DNA from: Cheiracanthium punctorium
Taxonomy: Eukaryota; Arthropoda; Arachnida; Araneae; Cheiracanthiidae
Reading direction: 5' to 3'
NCBI GenBank assembly: GCA_038373885.1
Contig: JAWZYV010013152.1
Span: 62,001-126,000, forward strand
Length of the DNA stretch: 64,000 bases
Of the stretch, positions 10,121 to 21,360 are shown piece by piece. Under the pieces are notes generated by a model. The model was not told the origin of the DNA. It saw only the letters and a list, made by a program, of their open reading frames with translations, and did no database searches. The first letter of the stretch is position 1, and each line of letters starts with the position of its first letter. A program made the position numbers and the translations under genes.

Positions 10121-11976
10121 GGTGATATCTGCAAGTTGAAATGAAGTTGTGACTCCCATGTTATCTTCAGGAAAAATGATTTTCCCTATAGCAAAAGCAT
10201 TTAGGCACAATTATTAATATTTTGTCTCATTTTTTTCTATACATCACCTAGCTACTGACACAATGTATCGTGCATTTTCTGAAATTTTGATGTATTTTCT
10301 TCTCATATTTTTAAATATTCAATAAAACCAGTTCACAAAACTGGTTTTTAAAATTTCCACTAAATATTTAAAATATTGGCAGAGAAAATATCCATATTTT
10401 AAAAAGGCACATTATGGTAAAGTTGGGAAAAATACATCAAAAATGCCTTTTCGATACAAAATACAAGATATATTGATTAGAATACATAAAAATACAAAAT
10501 ACTTTATGAATTGGAAAAAAACAAGTATTTACAAAATACATGTACAATTTTTTAAGTATTGTAATTGGGAATAAGCTTAATTTTCAATTGAAGATCAAAG
10601 TTTATTTTATTCAAATATATTTAATGTGTAAAACAAAAACAATAGTAATTGTTGATATTTAGCACAGATGGCATCAGTAAAAATGTTGAAGTAATAAAAA
10701 CTATCTACTGTTTTTCTAAAATGGTATCTTGTAAAGTTTTACCTTTATAGTTATAAGATCTGACACAGATCATTTCTGACAAAACTGTATTTATACTCAA
10801 ATCTAATTAAAGCAGAATTATTTCAACATGTGAATAATGTACATTATTTTCAAAAGCCATAGTACTTGAAAAACAGTATTTGAGGAGATAAAAGTTATTT
10901 AAACAAGGTTATTATTAGCAGCTGTTACTCAAGATTACAATAAAGAAATGAAAGCATATTTTTACACACAGCAATTTAACAGAGAAATTGTGACATATAT
11001 GTATGCATTAATGATGTATTTGTTGAATGTTGATGTCTGAGAATATTAAAAAAGTATCTTAACTTGAAAAGAGGTTGAAAAACTTACATATCCTCTACGT
11101 GTATACTTATTGGATTCAGTTCAACATTTGAGCATGGGTACTCGAGAAAACTTGCAATAAAAGTGAGTTTAATATATTTTGGTAGATTTAAATCTTCCAC
11201 TTACAAAAATTTTCAGTTTGCATAACACATCTATTAACTTTTTTCATTTCTATCCACAGACACAGTTTGGAAAAGTTTAAAGAATTGTACAATGGGCTTT
11301 TAATTATCTAAACTATAAGATTGATCCATCTCATCTTATTGGTGTAAAAATACTTCTTTTTCTGTAATTTAATAATGCAGTTCAAATCGTTTATAAAGTC
11401 ATTTAGCAAAATCCAGTAAATAATACTCAAACAAGCTGTTTCTTCTTCTAGCTTCATTTGATTATGAGCTACAGACAATACAGAAAAAGTTATTGACCAA
11501 ACATCTTTATACTGTTCAAAAGAGGAGCATACAAGACTTTTCCTTTCCTGTTTAGGTGAACTTAAGGGTTATGAATCTCCTCTTTATGAAAAAAGGAAAG
11601 TGAAAGTTAGTAACTTTATCTTTTAGATTTGAGCATCCCAGTCCGAGCAATCTAAGGTGTTACAGTTAATTTAACATGAAAATACAAAATGCATTTTCAG
11701 TTTTTTGAAAACGCAAGATACATTAAAAATGTTTTTTATAACAACATTTAAAAAATACTTTGAAGATACAAGATTCAAATGTATTTTGAAAATGTATTTA
11801 AAATACATGCATTTTTGGTACTCCAAACTCTGCATTATGCATTGTGCCAGTAGCTAGACAGTAGAGAAAAAGCTAAGAAAATGTACCATAATGTGCATGC
11901 AAGCTATGTGTGAAATAGTTTTTTTCATGGCACAACATGAGGCTTTGCAGTTTTGTTTCGATATGTGGATATCACC
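10121..11976. mobile_element. TTAA-flanked element with long imperfect inverted repeats (piggyBac-like?)
   Basis: The ends GGTGATATCTGCAAGTTGAA and (complement) GGTGATATCCACATATCGAA are flanked by TTAA at 10117-10120 and 11977-11980. Diverged inverted similarity continues inward: CTAGCTACTGACACAATG near 10250 matches the complement near 11850, and ATACAAAATAC-rich blocks face each other at about 10430-10560 and 11690-11825. A TTAA duplication is typical of piggyBac, but the ends do not begin CCC, so the superfamily is uncertain. No transposase was found in 1856 bp. Confidence 0.6.
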
Positions 11977-12945
11977 TTAATGTACAAAAATCTAGAAAAT
12001 ACATGTAACTATACTGTACAACATAAAAAATTTATAAATCTATGAAAATCAGATATCTGCTGACACCAAATTTTGCATTTTTGCAGGTGCAATAAGTGAG
12101 AACCCTTTCTACTCTCCAAAAAGAGAAATAAAAATCAGACCATTTTGAGATTTATTAGCTAATAATGTTAGTTTTAGTATCTCTTAAATGTAGCAGAATT
12201 TCGATGATACCCGACCGAAACTAGTTTGAAAAATCATGTGACTTATGAACATATTTTAAAACAAGCTAGCGGCATCAGGAATTTGAAATTTTAGAGGTTG
12301 TCTCATATAAGTTTGGTACATGCTAACAAATGATGAACCTCTGGTAATTATGAAAGTTTTAATAAATGCAATATTTTGTTAAGTGTGTGTGTGTGTGTAT
12401 CGTGCTTCAGAAATTTTTCACAATTTTATAATACACAGAGATTTATAATTTACGGCTGTAGTTTGTGTAGTACAGTTTGTTAAGAGACTTGAAATTTTCT
12501 GAGTCCTTCATGTAATTAATTTTAAATTATCTTCAAGGGCTGCAAAATAGGTTTTACTTATTCAAACAACTAATGGAGAAGTAAGGAGCAAATTAAAAAA
12601 TATATCTTGTAGGTTAAATATATTCTAATGCTAACTAATGTCATTGGGCTAACTATAGAATGTGAAAGCAAGGACTCTCCACTGAGGGCATGCCTGAGTA
12701 AAAAGTTGCTTAAATTTACTGTTTATAGAGAAAATAGAACAATTAAAGTTTTAATTTTTTTAGAAACAACAACATAACACTCCTTGTTTTAACTGTGCAA
12801 ACTTTTCTTTTTGAATAGAAAGCCCTAATAAATAATAGTTTTTTAAGTTGAATTAGGAGATGTAAATTTAATTAGAAAAATCTAAACTGTTTTGTAAGAA
12901 AATAATGTATTTTCCAGAACGAAGTTATGTGAGTGTGTTTGTGTT

Positions 12946-13160
12946 CGGTCCGGGACATTTCACCGACACCCTTTACACTGACAGGACATTTCACCGACAC
13001 CGTTTCACCGACTGGACATTTCACCGATATGGATTTTTCACCGACTGGACATTTCACCGACATGGATTTTTCACCGACTGGACAGTTCACCGACATTGAT
13101 TTTTCGCCGACTGGACATTTCACCGACAGGACATTTTACAGACGTGGATTTTCACAGACA
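12946..13160 (+). repeat. Left Foldback arm: 33-bp minisatellite
   Basis: The unit is about 33 bp, GACATTTCACCGACATGG followed by ATTTTTCACCGACTG, each half carrying TTTCACCGAC. Units in the middle are nearly identical, and outer ones are shortened or diverged. Confidence 0.95.
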
Positions 13161-14089
13161 TACGTATTGTCTCCTGAAATTGTTGATATCATATCAGTGG
13201 CGGGTCCATGGCTGAGGCTTCAGGAGCTCGAGCCTCCTCCCCTAGAGTGAGACAGTGTCGGCAAAATGTCCTGTCACCAATTAGTGTTTTCTTGGAGTTT
13301 CAAAACTTTATAAATTTTTTCCCGCATAAGGAACTTTTCTGTTTCATACAACTAAAATCCCCAGTTAATGTTTTTCCGAAAGTTTAAAAGCTATATAATC
13401 AACTTCCCATTTTCCCCTGTTTGCCTGAACTTAGTTACCGACAAGGCCGTATAACAATATATATGCTTATTTATGGTACTGTACAGTGTTTTTTTATATA
13501 TTGAGAGAAACAGTGCTATGGAATGGATGTACTCCCCCCTTCACATTCCCTTCGAAAATTTGACGTATATTGTTATCAAAAAACACACTTTCAGTACGAT
13601 TGTTTTTCTCAAATCTTCTTTTACTGTAATACACAAATTAATTATATAAATGAGTTTTAATTACGTAATTAATTTAATTACATAATGAAGTTAATAAATA
13701 TGTACTTAAGTTAATTATTTTTTATATATGATATAATTTGATTAATGTTAATTACGTATGCATAATTAATACGTATTTAATTTTAATTACGCACGTATAA
13801 TTAATTATGGTTCATACGAGTGTTTTTGGCAACCCCCTACCTCCCACCCCAACAAAAATAAATAAACTATAGTCACGGCCCTGCTTTAAACGCCTAAACT
13901 TTCTAGTTTTGTACAAAAGAAATCTTTTTTAGATATATTGATAAATTTTTGAGAAAAAAGAATCATAATTAGCTGCTCTCCTTATGGGAGATTTTTTGTT
14001 AAATGTATTACTAATTAAAACTATGTGGGAATTGGCCTGTCGTCGTAATGTTGAAAATTTAGTCCATTTTAAAGTGCCTGAAATGTTCA

Positions 14090-14349
14090 TGTAAATGTCC
14101 TGTCGGTGAAAAATTCATGTCAGTGAAATGTCCTGTCGGTGAAAAATCCGTGTCGTTGAAATGTCTAGTCGGTGAAAATTCCGTGTCGGTGAAATGTCTA
14201 GTCGCTGAAATGTCCAGCCGGTGAAAAATCCATGTCGGTGAAATGTCCAGTCGGTGAAAAATCCATGTCGGTGAAATGTCCAGTCGGTGAAACGGTGTCG
14301 GTGAAATGTCCTGTCGGTGTAGTCGTTGTCGGTGAATTGTCCCAAACCC
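14090..14349 (-). repeat. Right Foldback arm: inverted 33-bp minisatellite
   Basis: This is the same subrepeat as in the left arm but inverted (GTCGGTGAAATGTCCAGTCG with GTGAAAAATCCATGTCG). The outermost 60 bases mirror the left arm almost base for base. Confidence 0.95.
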
Positions 14350-14863
14350 GTTTGTGTTGAACATGTTAAATAGCATAGAGTTTTTGGAGAAACATTCTGT
14401 TCCATCAAGTTATGCCCAATTGATAAAGATGGTTGGCAGAAAAGTCTACAACACACTTGTTTGCTTATTAAATAAAGTGAAGTTATTTATGCCATGGGGA
14501 ACAAAATCTGAAAAAAATCAAATTAAAAAGCACTGAGGGACTGTAATATTGAAACAAGCTATGGGCATTGACATAAACAATCAATATTATATGTAGAAAT
14601 TGTTAGTGAGTTCAAGATAAAACTAATGAAAAAATCACCTTGATAGAGTGCATTATTCTTTTTAGTGTTAACTCGGTTATTAGTTCGGGCTGTAGGGTAT
14701 TGTCTGTACACATGCTTTTGCTCTACATTACAGGTTATCAAAGTTAATGTTTGGCTTGTTTAGCTATTTTATTTCTTTAGGCTTTTATATATTAAGTTGA
14801 AGTTGCTATTTCTTAAACAGTTAGTAGCAAAACATTGCTATAATTAATGTCTGATGTTTATAA

Positions 14864-14875
14864 CCCCCCCCCCCC

Positions 14876-14906
<31 letters not shown>
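14864..14906. repeat. C12 A31 homopolymer tract
   Basis: Twelve C are followed by 31 A. It may be an old retroposition tail or simple slippage; no source element was identified to its left. Confidence 0.9.
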
Positions 14907-14914
14907 GGTGTTAA

Positions 14915-15200
14915 AATGCAAGATTAATAAAAGCTTTGTATGACATCCATAAATTGTACTTATAAAAAAAATGATCATTTCGGCTGCTATGAAAGGTCCA
15001 ACCTACATGAGTTAGTGTCCAACCATCTACAAGAGCTTAGAACCAAGAACTCTGCAAATTGATCATTTTGTTGATAAGTACTATTTATGTCATTTATACA
15101 CATCAGTTGTAAAAAATGTCCAACCATCTACAATAGCTTAGAAACAGGAACTCTGTGAATTGATCATTTTGTTGATAAGTGCAATTTATATCTGGTGTTT
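14915..15200. mobile_element. Penelope-like tail fragments, inverted and duplicated
   Basis: The complement of 14925-14990 (CCGAAATGATCATTTTTTTT, then TATAAGTACAATTTATGG) and the + strand at 15058-15090 and 15158-15195 (TTGATCATTTTGTTGATAAG) match the inverted-repeat family at 62.4-63.3 kb. A tandem duplication places GTCCAACCATCTACAA at 15017 and 15118. Assignment to Penelope-like elements is tentative. Confidence 0.5.
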
Positions 15201-15267
15201 ATATTGGAAATGCATATAAATATTACATATACCAATTTTACTGTTAATGTAGAAAGAGTAAACTTAC

Positions 15268-15382
15268 CTAATTGGTCATTCCTTTCATTCAAAACCTTCA
15301 GGTTAGTTGCTTTTAGCACAGCAACTGTCATTCTTTCAGCTGTTGGAAGGTAACAAAGTCCCAGAAGTATTTGCCCATTTGT
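15268..15382 (-). CDS. Synaptotagmin-family protein, exon (linker and start of C2B)
   Basis: On the - strand TACTTTTTAG precedes ACAAATGGG, and the exon ends with a GTAAGTTT donor. Its 115 bp encode TNGQILLGLCYLPTAERMTV, the classic first strand of a synaptotagmin C2B domain, then VLKATNLKVLNERNDQL and one base (G) completed by the next exon. It follows the C2A exon in phase 0, so the linker between the two C2 domains is short, as in synaptotagmins. The aspartate that normally follows the AxNL segment in the first calcium loop is missing. Confidence 0.88.
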
Positions 15383-16049
15383 CTAAAAAGTAATTAAACA
15401 TGACAAAAAAACTATAGTTACTTTTATGATTAAAACTATGCATCAGTTAAGAAAAGAAAGAACATATTACAATTTTTATCAGCATGATGTTTTTAATATG
15501 ATTTTATTTATATCATTTATGATTTTTAAAGTGGTTCCAATGATCATACATTTAAGAAATGAAAAATACAAGGTGAAGTATTAGTAGCCCAGTTGGGAAA
15601 ACAGTTGGTTCTCCTGATCAGAGGACTTGAGATAGATTTCAGATTGATCAAAAACAACTAAACAACTACGGGCACAGCAAATGTGTTAATTTTTTAAGGC
15701 CAAACTTCCTTAAATAATTTGAAAGGCAAAAAACAGGACTTTAGTTTTCAAACGTACTCAAGAAACTATACACAACATATAAGGATGGAAGTTAAGATAT
15801 AGGCAAGCTGAGATGGTTTCCAATATTTGATTTGTAGTAATGTAAACTAAAATTGGGCCTCTTCGTGTTGTAATTATAAAACGATGAAAACCTGGGAAAT
15901 TCATTTGCGAAATGAACATTTCATATGGACTGATCTCTCATATTAGCAGCACACTGCATGCTTTCACTTAAAAAGTATTTTCTTAAAAATCGGGTATGCC
16001 ATTTTCCTTCAATAGGAATTTATGCAAGTGGCCAGAATAGAGTGCATAT

Positions 16050-16610
16050 TAGGGCAGGCCGAAATTACAATTTTGCTCCGATTTTCGAAAATTGAGGGTT
16101 TTGGGCCAAAATAGACATTCCCCCCCCCCCACCCCCGTAAACACATAGTTTGCGAATTTTCGAAATCGATTTCAGCCGAGTAAGGAAAAGTTATCTTTTG
16201 AGTTGGTTAATAACTGTAATTTTTTTTTGAAATCGGACAATATTTTCAAGTAACGCCGGGAACTTCAAAATCGGGTATTTTGGCCAAAACAGACATTTTT
16301 GCCGAAAATAAAATTTACCGGATTTTGGAAATCGTTAACGGCCGTGAGGTAAAATTGCTTCTTATCTTCAGAGTATATCATGTAAAGAATGTTTCCGTAC
16401 TCGCCTGATACCGATTTCGAAAATTCGCAAAAATTGTGTTTTCGAAAAAAAAAAAAAAATGTATATTTCGGTCCGAATTCCCGATTTTAAAGGTGCCGGC
16501 GCCACATGAAGCTATTCTCAGATTCCAAAAAAATTTGCACGGTTATTAACCGACACAAGAGACAACTTTTCCACTCTAGGCGCTCATCGATTTCGAAAAT
16601 TGGTGACTGA
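16050..16610. repeat. TTCGAAA-cored repeat cluster in both orientations
   Basis: A perfect 20-bp inverted pair starting TTTGCGAATTTTCGAAATCG lies at 16149-16168 and 16412-16431. A longer, diverged inverted pair joins about 16152-16230 with 16525-16602 (GGAAAAGTTATCTTTTGAGT versus GGAAAAGTTGTCTCTTGTGT). A direct pair shares GGCCAAAA(T/C)AGACATT near 16106 and 16281. The element is unrecognised, and no coding frame or target duplication was seen. Confidence 0.7.
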
Positions 16611-17037
16611 CAGTGACGTACCAGGGGGGTAGGCCAAGGGACCTGGGCTTATCCCGAAATTTCAGTTCTCGTTAGTTGGATGCCAATAATCAAGCTTTTA
16701 TGTATGAAATATTACCTTTACCAACTTTTGGGCCCTCCCCGTATTTTTTTTTTCTGGCTATCTGCTGACCGCAGTGATAAATTTTTCTAGATCCAATGTG
16801 TAAAACTTAGGACTGCGCATAAATTGTCACTTTTTTATTTATTCATTCCAGTCATTGCAAAATCAAAGTATTAAAAAATTCGTCTGGGGGGAAACAACAC
16901 TGGTCTCAGAAAGGGAATCTCTGCAATTGTTTGATAGTAGCAGCGTTAGGAAAGAACAGGTTAAGATTTGCAAAATTCATGTTTATGTAATGGATATTTA
17001 TAATGTGCTATTGCCGCGTTTATGGTATGCTAGCCCA

Positions 17038-17225
17038 CCAAGGGCCGAGTGGATAAGGCACTGAGCATTGGTAGATTGCTTGAAGTGTGAAGGTCCAGGG
17101 ATCTGGCCTCCCGCGATCTGACGGTCTGGAGTTTTGAGCGGTTTGTCCAGATTTAACGTGAATACGCGTTAGAACTCCTAAAAAAGTCCCACGCCCAAGG
17201 CATTCTTTCCTTTGGCGGATATCCT
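17038..17225 (+). mobile_element. tRNA-derived SINE (S1)
   Basis: The head GGCCGAGTGGATAAGGCACT resembles a tRNA A box, and AAGGTCCAGGGATCTGGCC about 45 bases later resembles a B box. The body contains AACGTGAATACGCGTTAGAA and CCTAAAAAAGTCCC, shared with SINEs at 48.8 and 54.6 kb. Confidence 0.75.
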
Positions 17226-17255
17226 TAGTGTGCTTTGCTTTTAACAATGTTTTTC

Positions 17256-17792
17256 TTTCTAATGGCCGAATCAACGGCCTACTGTAGGGTTGACCACTAC
17301 GAGGGCCGCAGATGTTAGTCATTTCACTATGGGGGCGCCTATTAGGCAGACGAACGTTGCCCTCTATGAGTGGTCCTAATTTTGAACCAATTCCAGATGA
17401 CCTTGCACCTGAAATCGGCACACCCAGAGGCATGGGCGTCGGCAAAACAATTTCCAGTTGGGGCAAAGATTACTTCAGCATATGGTTATCATGTTGGAAA
17501 GCGCAGAAAAGCAGGAAAGAAAAACGGCATACAAAGTCGAGAGAGGAACAAATGCTCCCTCCCCCCCATGCCCTATTCCTCCGACGCTCATGTTCAGAGG
17601 TATCGTGTGAACATGGAGAACATATTGGAGCCACGAACAGATTTTGCGTACACCAGCTCCCATTAGCATACACAGTTTTACACCTTCCCAGCCGAGAGTG
17701 ATAAGGCACGTGCAGCTGGCTTCCTCCCAAGCCGTTGCTGCTCCACTTTCCGTGTTAGGGTAACTGAGTTTAGCAACTAGGCCACTGCAGGA
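17256..17792 (+). repeat. 540-bp dispersed repeat, copy 1 (with 170-bp extra block)
   Basis: This is homologous to 38209-38582: both share TTTTGAACCAATTCCAG, GGAGCCACGAACAGATTTT and CAGCTCCCATTAGCATACA. This copy carries about 170 additional bases (17431-17600) between two CAGAGG direct repeats. Some frames read like protein over short stretches, but stops interrupt them in the other copy, so no gene is called. Confidence 0.8.
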
Positions 17793-17917
17793 CACTTTGC
17801 CTTAACGACAACATTATATTATGGCAATATAAGTAAAAAGAAGTCAATTAAAGATGGATTCAAAGAACTTCAGTACTGTAGTATAAGCACATGCATTCTC
17901 GAGGAACCTGCTTGCAA

Positions 17918-18070
17918 CAAGGGCGGAAAAGAAAGGGGCGGAGGGGACCCTCCTCGAGAAAAAAGAAAGTAATGTAAAAGATCCTATTTTACTTCCATAA
18001 AATGGATGTATATGTCAATCTTCTAACTAACCCCCCCCTCCCCCGACAAACTTTCAATAATCCGCCACTG
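17918..18070. mobile_element. hAT-type MITE
   Basis: The ends CAAGGGCGGA and (complement) CAGTGGCGGA are flanked by a perfect 8-bp duplication GCTTGCAA (17910-17917 and 18071-18078). The element is 153 bp and non-coding. Confidence 0.85.
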
Positions 18071-18875
18071 GCTTGCAAAACTAATCACTATAGAATTATT
18101 TTTTAAACCGCTACTCCTTTGTATCCGCTACTCCTTTCAGATAAGTTGTGAAGATTTAAAGAAATCTCTCTATGTCTTCAGCTCCAATTACGCGTATAAT
18201 TTTTCTCTTTATGAAATTTAAGAAATATCTGAAATCTAATTCAGCCTCAGATATTCAGAATGTTACGGGGAGTCATTAATTGTAGATGTGCATTTACATC
18301 GTTTAACACTTTCACTGCCGGTCCAAAAATCATTAAAATAGAGGCAAATTTCTTATGCCAATTTCATATATATATAGAACATACCTTCTAGTTATTAAAA
18401 TTTCCCATATTTCCTTCAAATTGTGTGTTTTTCGAAAAATGAGTTATTCATAGAACTAAAATAGGAAAATTGGTTTACAATCGTGTCTATCGCGCGTGAT
18501 GAAACGGAAGCGGGATCAGCAGCGAACGTGTTAAAGAAATCAAATTTTATAATACTCCTGCTCCGGCTTTAATTTTCCACTTCAGTGTTTGGCACTCGGC
18601 TCTTAATTAAATATTTTGAACAGCTTAATCTTTCAAGATTTTTAAAAATAAATAAATAAAAGAAACAATAAAAGGAAAGTAAATAAGGTTAAGTTTTTTA
18701 GGAGTATAATTGTTCTTGTCAACTGTTAATATATTTTTATTACAATAATGTTTCTGAAACGAATTATGCTTACAAACCAAGGTAGGTTTTTTTTCTCTCT
18801 CATCTGATACGTAATTATTGGTCTTGTACAGGCTGAAAATTTATTCTTCATTTATTATTCTTCGAACGGTTGAAA

Positions 18876-19020
18876 CATCACATAAAACAAATAAATAAAT
18901 CTTGAACTTAAAAGAAAAAAGTTATTAAAATATAAATAACGTTCTTTCTAACTTAATAATTCAAGATTTATTTATTTGTTGCATGTGCAGCATCACATAA
19001 AACAAATAAATAAATCTTGA
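18876..19020. repeat. 30-bp direct repeat with an inverted copy between
   Basis: CATCACATAAAACAAATAAA plus TAAATCTTGA occurs at 18876-18905 and again at 18991-19020. Its 20-bp tail appears inverted at 18961-18980. Confidence 0.9.
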
Positions 19021-20390
19021 AAAAACTTATTAAAATATAAAACAGATTTTTTAAAAATTAAAGTAGGAAAATAACGTTTTTATAGCATAACCGAGATACA
19101 TATTTATTTTACGTAAAAAAAATCTTACGTAAGTGTTGCCATCTATTAGCCGTAAAAGGGAACAATTGTCTGTCTTCTAATGAGCAGCATTTTCAGATAG
19201 TTAATGCTTGCTCTGTATTTTGCTCACAAAAGGATGCATGGGGGAAACGCAAAATTAAGAGATTTAATAACATAGTCTTAGAATATACAGTGAAGCTTGT
19301 CGTATACAGACTTAAATGAGACTGAAATAGTTTTCTACTAAAGCCAGATGTCCTTTGAACGAATAACGAATGCATATCTAGAAACAGGGAATAGGACCAG
19401 ATATTAAATTTTTCCCCCTTGAAAACAGGTTTTCACATAATAGAGGCTCCATTTAAAGTGTGTTTTAAGAGTATTGTTTATGTGAGGCTAATATAAATAG
19501 TTAGAGTTTATTGTTTGTTGAATGAATTAAAAACATTCAATACTTTCATATTTTAACATGAACATTATCATTTACGGGTCATTTACAAAATTTGGTGCCA
19601 TTTACTGTCAGCGTGTAATTTTTATTTTTATTATTTTTTTTTTTTTTACACAAGGCATAAGAAAATTTAAATTTTTTCTTTTTATCAGACAGTTTCCAGT
19701 ATTGAAACAATAGATTAAAAAACATACTATTTAATAAAACTTAAAAAAAGAGAAATGAGTAGAGAAGATACTGAAATATAGCTGTCCGAATCATTGAACA
19801 TAAAACGTGTTATACAGAATGACTGCCCAGAAATTAAAATTTTTGCTCTGATATGCTTTAACATTGTGAAATAGCGTTTAAATTACATTATGAAAATGTT
19901 TTTTTAAAGGTTCCAAGAAAAATACAAGACTTTTGAAAATCAAATATAGTTTGTCCAGACTTTGATGCCATGTCTGTGCTACCATACACTATTTTCAACT
20001 TTTTAAACAACAAAATTAAAATTTGAGAATAGCAACACCTGTTTACCATTAGAGGATGGTCAGGAAAAGGAGTATAAACAGATTTCTTGAATTTTTGGCA
20101 TTTGACTTAAAAAACAAAAGGCTATTTGTGATACGTATTTTTATTGCATATCATGTCTGTTACTTTAAATAGTTCTATAAAATATATTTATTTATTTGTT
20201 AATTCAATTGATTAATTTAGATCATTAGTTTTTTAGTCTAAATTAATGTCTCTTTTCATGTTCTTGTGGAATTATTTAGACTCATGAATTTTTGTTCTTT
20301 GAAATGTTATGTCTATTACCTCTCATGTCTGTTACTATAATAAGTAACAGGCATGACAAACTTAGTAACAGAATGACAAATACTTATAAA

Positions 20391-20409
20391 AATATATATA
20401 TATATATAT
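20391..20409. repeat. (AT)n microsatellite
   Basis: This short AT run is followed by a T9 tract. A nearby inverted pair (CATGTCTGTTACT / AGTAACAGGCATG, 20323-20356) can fold into a hairpin. Confidence 0.85.
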
Positions 20410-21203
20410 TTTTTTTTGAATGGGAAGGACCATATTATATGGACAAAAGGACTTACGTAATATATCACTTTGCATTATTTTGTGCTAAACATAAGTGTAC
20501 GAATTTCAAAGAAAATATCCGGTAATAGACATGACAAATTTCATCAAGTCTGATAATGGAAAAAAAAATAATTAAAAGAAAAAAATGCATGAATAATATC
20601 CAAATAATGTTCAGAAAGGTATGTTTTATATTACGGAAAAAAAACTACTTATTTTTTAAATTGATTTTTGCTTCTTAAATTTCCAAATGGCAACCCAATT
20701 TCGAAAATGACCCCTATCGTCTGTTAGGGGTTTTCAGTGTACAATAAAACCTATCTAAGGCGCTCTGATTTCGCTTAAGTTTGTTCGTTAAGGGAGGTAG
20801 TGGTCGTTTATGAGACCGTTTTAGAAGGAAGCGAAACTTTGAACGGTAAAAACATATATTGAAACTAGTTACCTATTAAAAATTATTTATTATTTTATTA
20901 ACAAATGCCTAAAATTCTTAATTTAAAATTACTTTATTTCTGGAAAAATAAAGACGGAAAAAAGTTTTATTTATTTTAAATGCACATACTTTTTTTTATT
21001 CATCTCAATTTCTTTTTTGTTCACATAAAAATAAGATTTCTTATAGAGACACAGTATGCAAGTGTAGGTCCATTAATGGGCGGGAAAAATAAATATTTAA
21101 AGTCTGTGGGAAACTGCTTCTTTTCGTCACATTGTGGACGTTTAATGGAGATGAAAACTGAACGAAGTTTCACTTGATTGTGTTATCAGCTAGTGAGACT
21201 TAT

Positions 21204-21360
21204 CAGTGGCGTATTTAAGGGAGGGAGCGAGTGGGCCCGGGCACCCCTCCGAAAATATTAAGCAAGTATTAAAAACCAGCTATTTTAAAACATATTAACT
21301 CTAGTAACAATAAGGTTTAAAATACTAGATCGTCCCCCTCCCGGAAACCCATATACGCTG
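21204..21360. mobile_element. possible hAT-type MITE
   Basis: The ends CAGTGGCGTATTTAAGGG and (complement) CAGCGTATATGGG resemble the other hAT MITEs here. No 8-bp duplication is visible, so this is a weak call. Confidence 0.35.

Larger units (their letters stand above)
12946..14349. mobile_element. Foldback-like (Mutator-related) transposon
   Basis: Two arrays of short tandem repeats face each other (12946-13160 and 14090-14349). The outer ends are CGGTCCGGGACATTTCACCG and (complement) GGGTTTGGGACAATTCACCG. A perfect 9-bp target duplication GTTTGTGTT flanks them at 12937-12945 and 14350-14358. Inverted arms built of subrepeats plus a 9-bp duplication are the known hallmarks of Foldback elements, which are Mutator-related. 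The 930-bp core is AT-rich and non-coding. Confidence 0.85.
10048..15267 (-). other. Synaptotagmin intron 3 in window
   Basis: This 5.2-kb intron joins the exons at 15268-15382 and 9713-10047 and splits C2B. It holds the TTAA-flanked element, the Foldback-like element, a C12/A31 tract and a Penelope-like fragment, each listed. From 11977 to 12945 and from 14350 to 14863 I see only AT-rich sequence, with a short GT run near 12384. Confidence 0.8.

Noticed and set aside
12946..13160. Regular repeat array resembling CRISPR
   Set aside because: Units are directly adjacent without unique spacers, the sequence is eukaryotic, and an inverted array forms the other arm of a transposon.
12872..13250. 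Repetitive open frames (for example VGEKSMSVKCP repeats) on both strands, also at 14059-14456
   Set aside because: They are translations of the Foldback-arm minisatellite. All frames of a 33-bp repeat stay open by periodicity, and nothing else supports a protein.
13194..13887. hAT MITE inside the Foldback core (CAGTGGCGGGTCC ... CACGGCCCTG)
   Set aside because: The ends look hAT-like, but the flanking 8 bases (TATCATAT and CTTTAAAC) do not match.
16617..16790. hAT-like sequence starting CAGTGACGTACC
   Set aside because: No matching right end with an 8-bp duplication could be fixed.
17020..17795. Several overlapping frames of 86-148 codons
   Set aside because: They overlap a SINE and a dispersed repeat, and the copy at 38.2-38.6 kb breaks these frames with stops.
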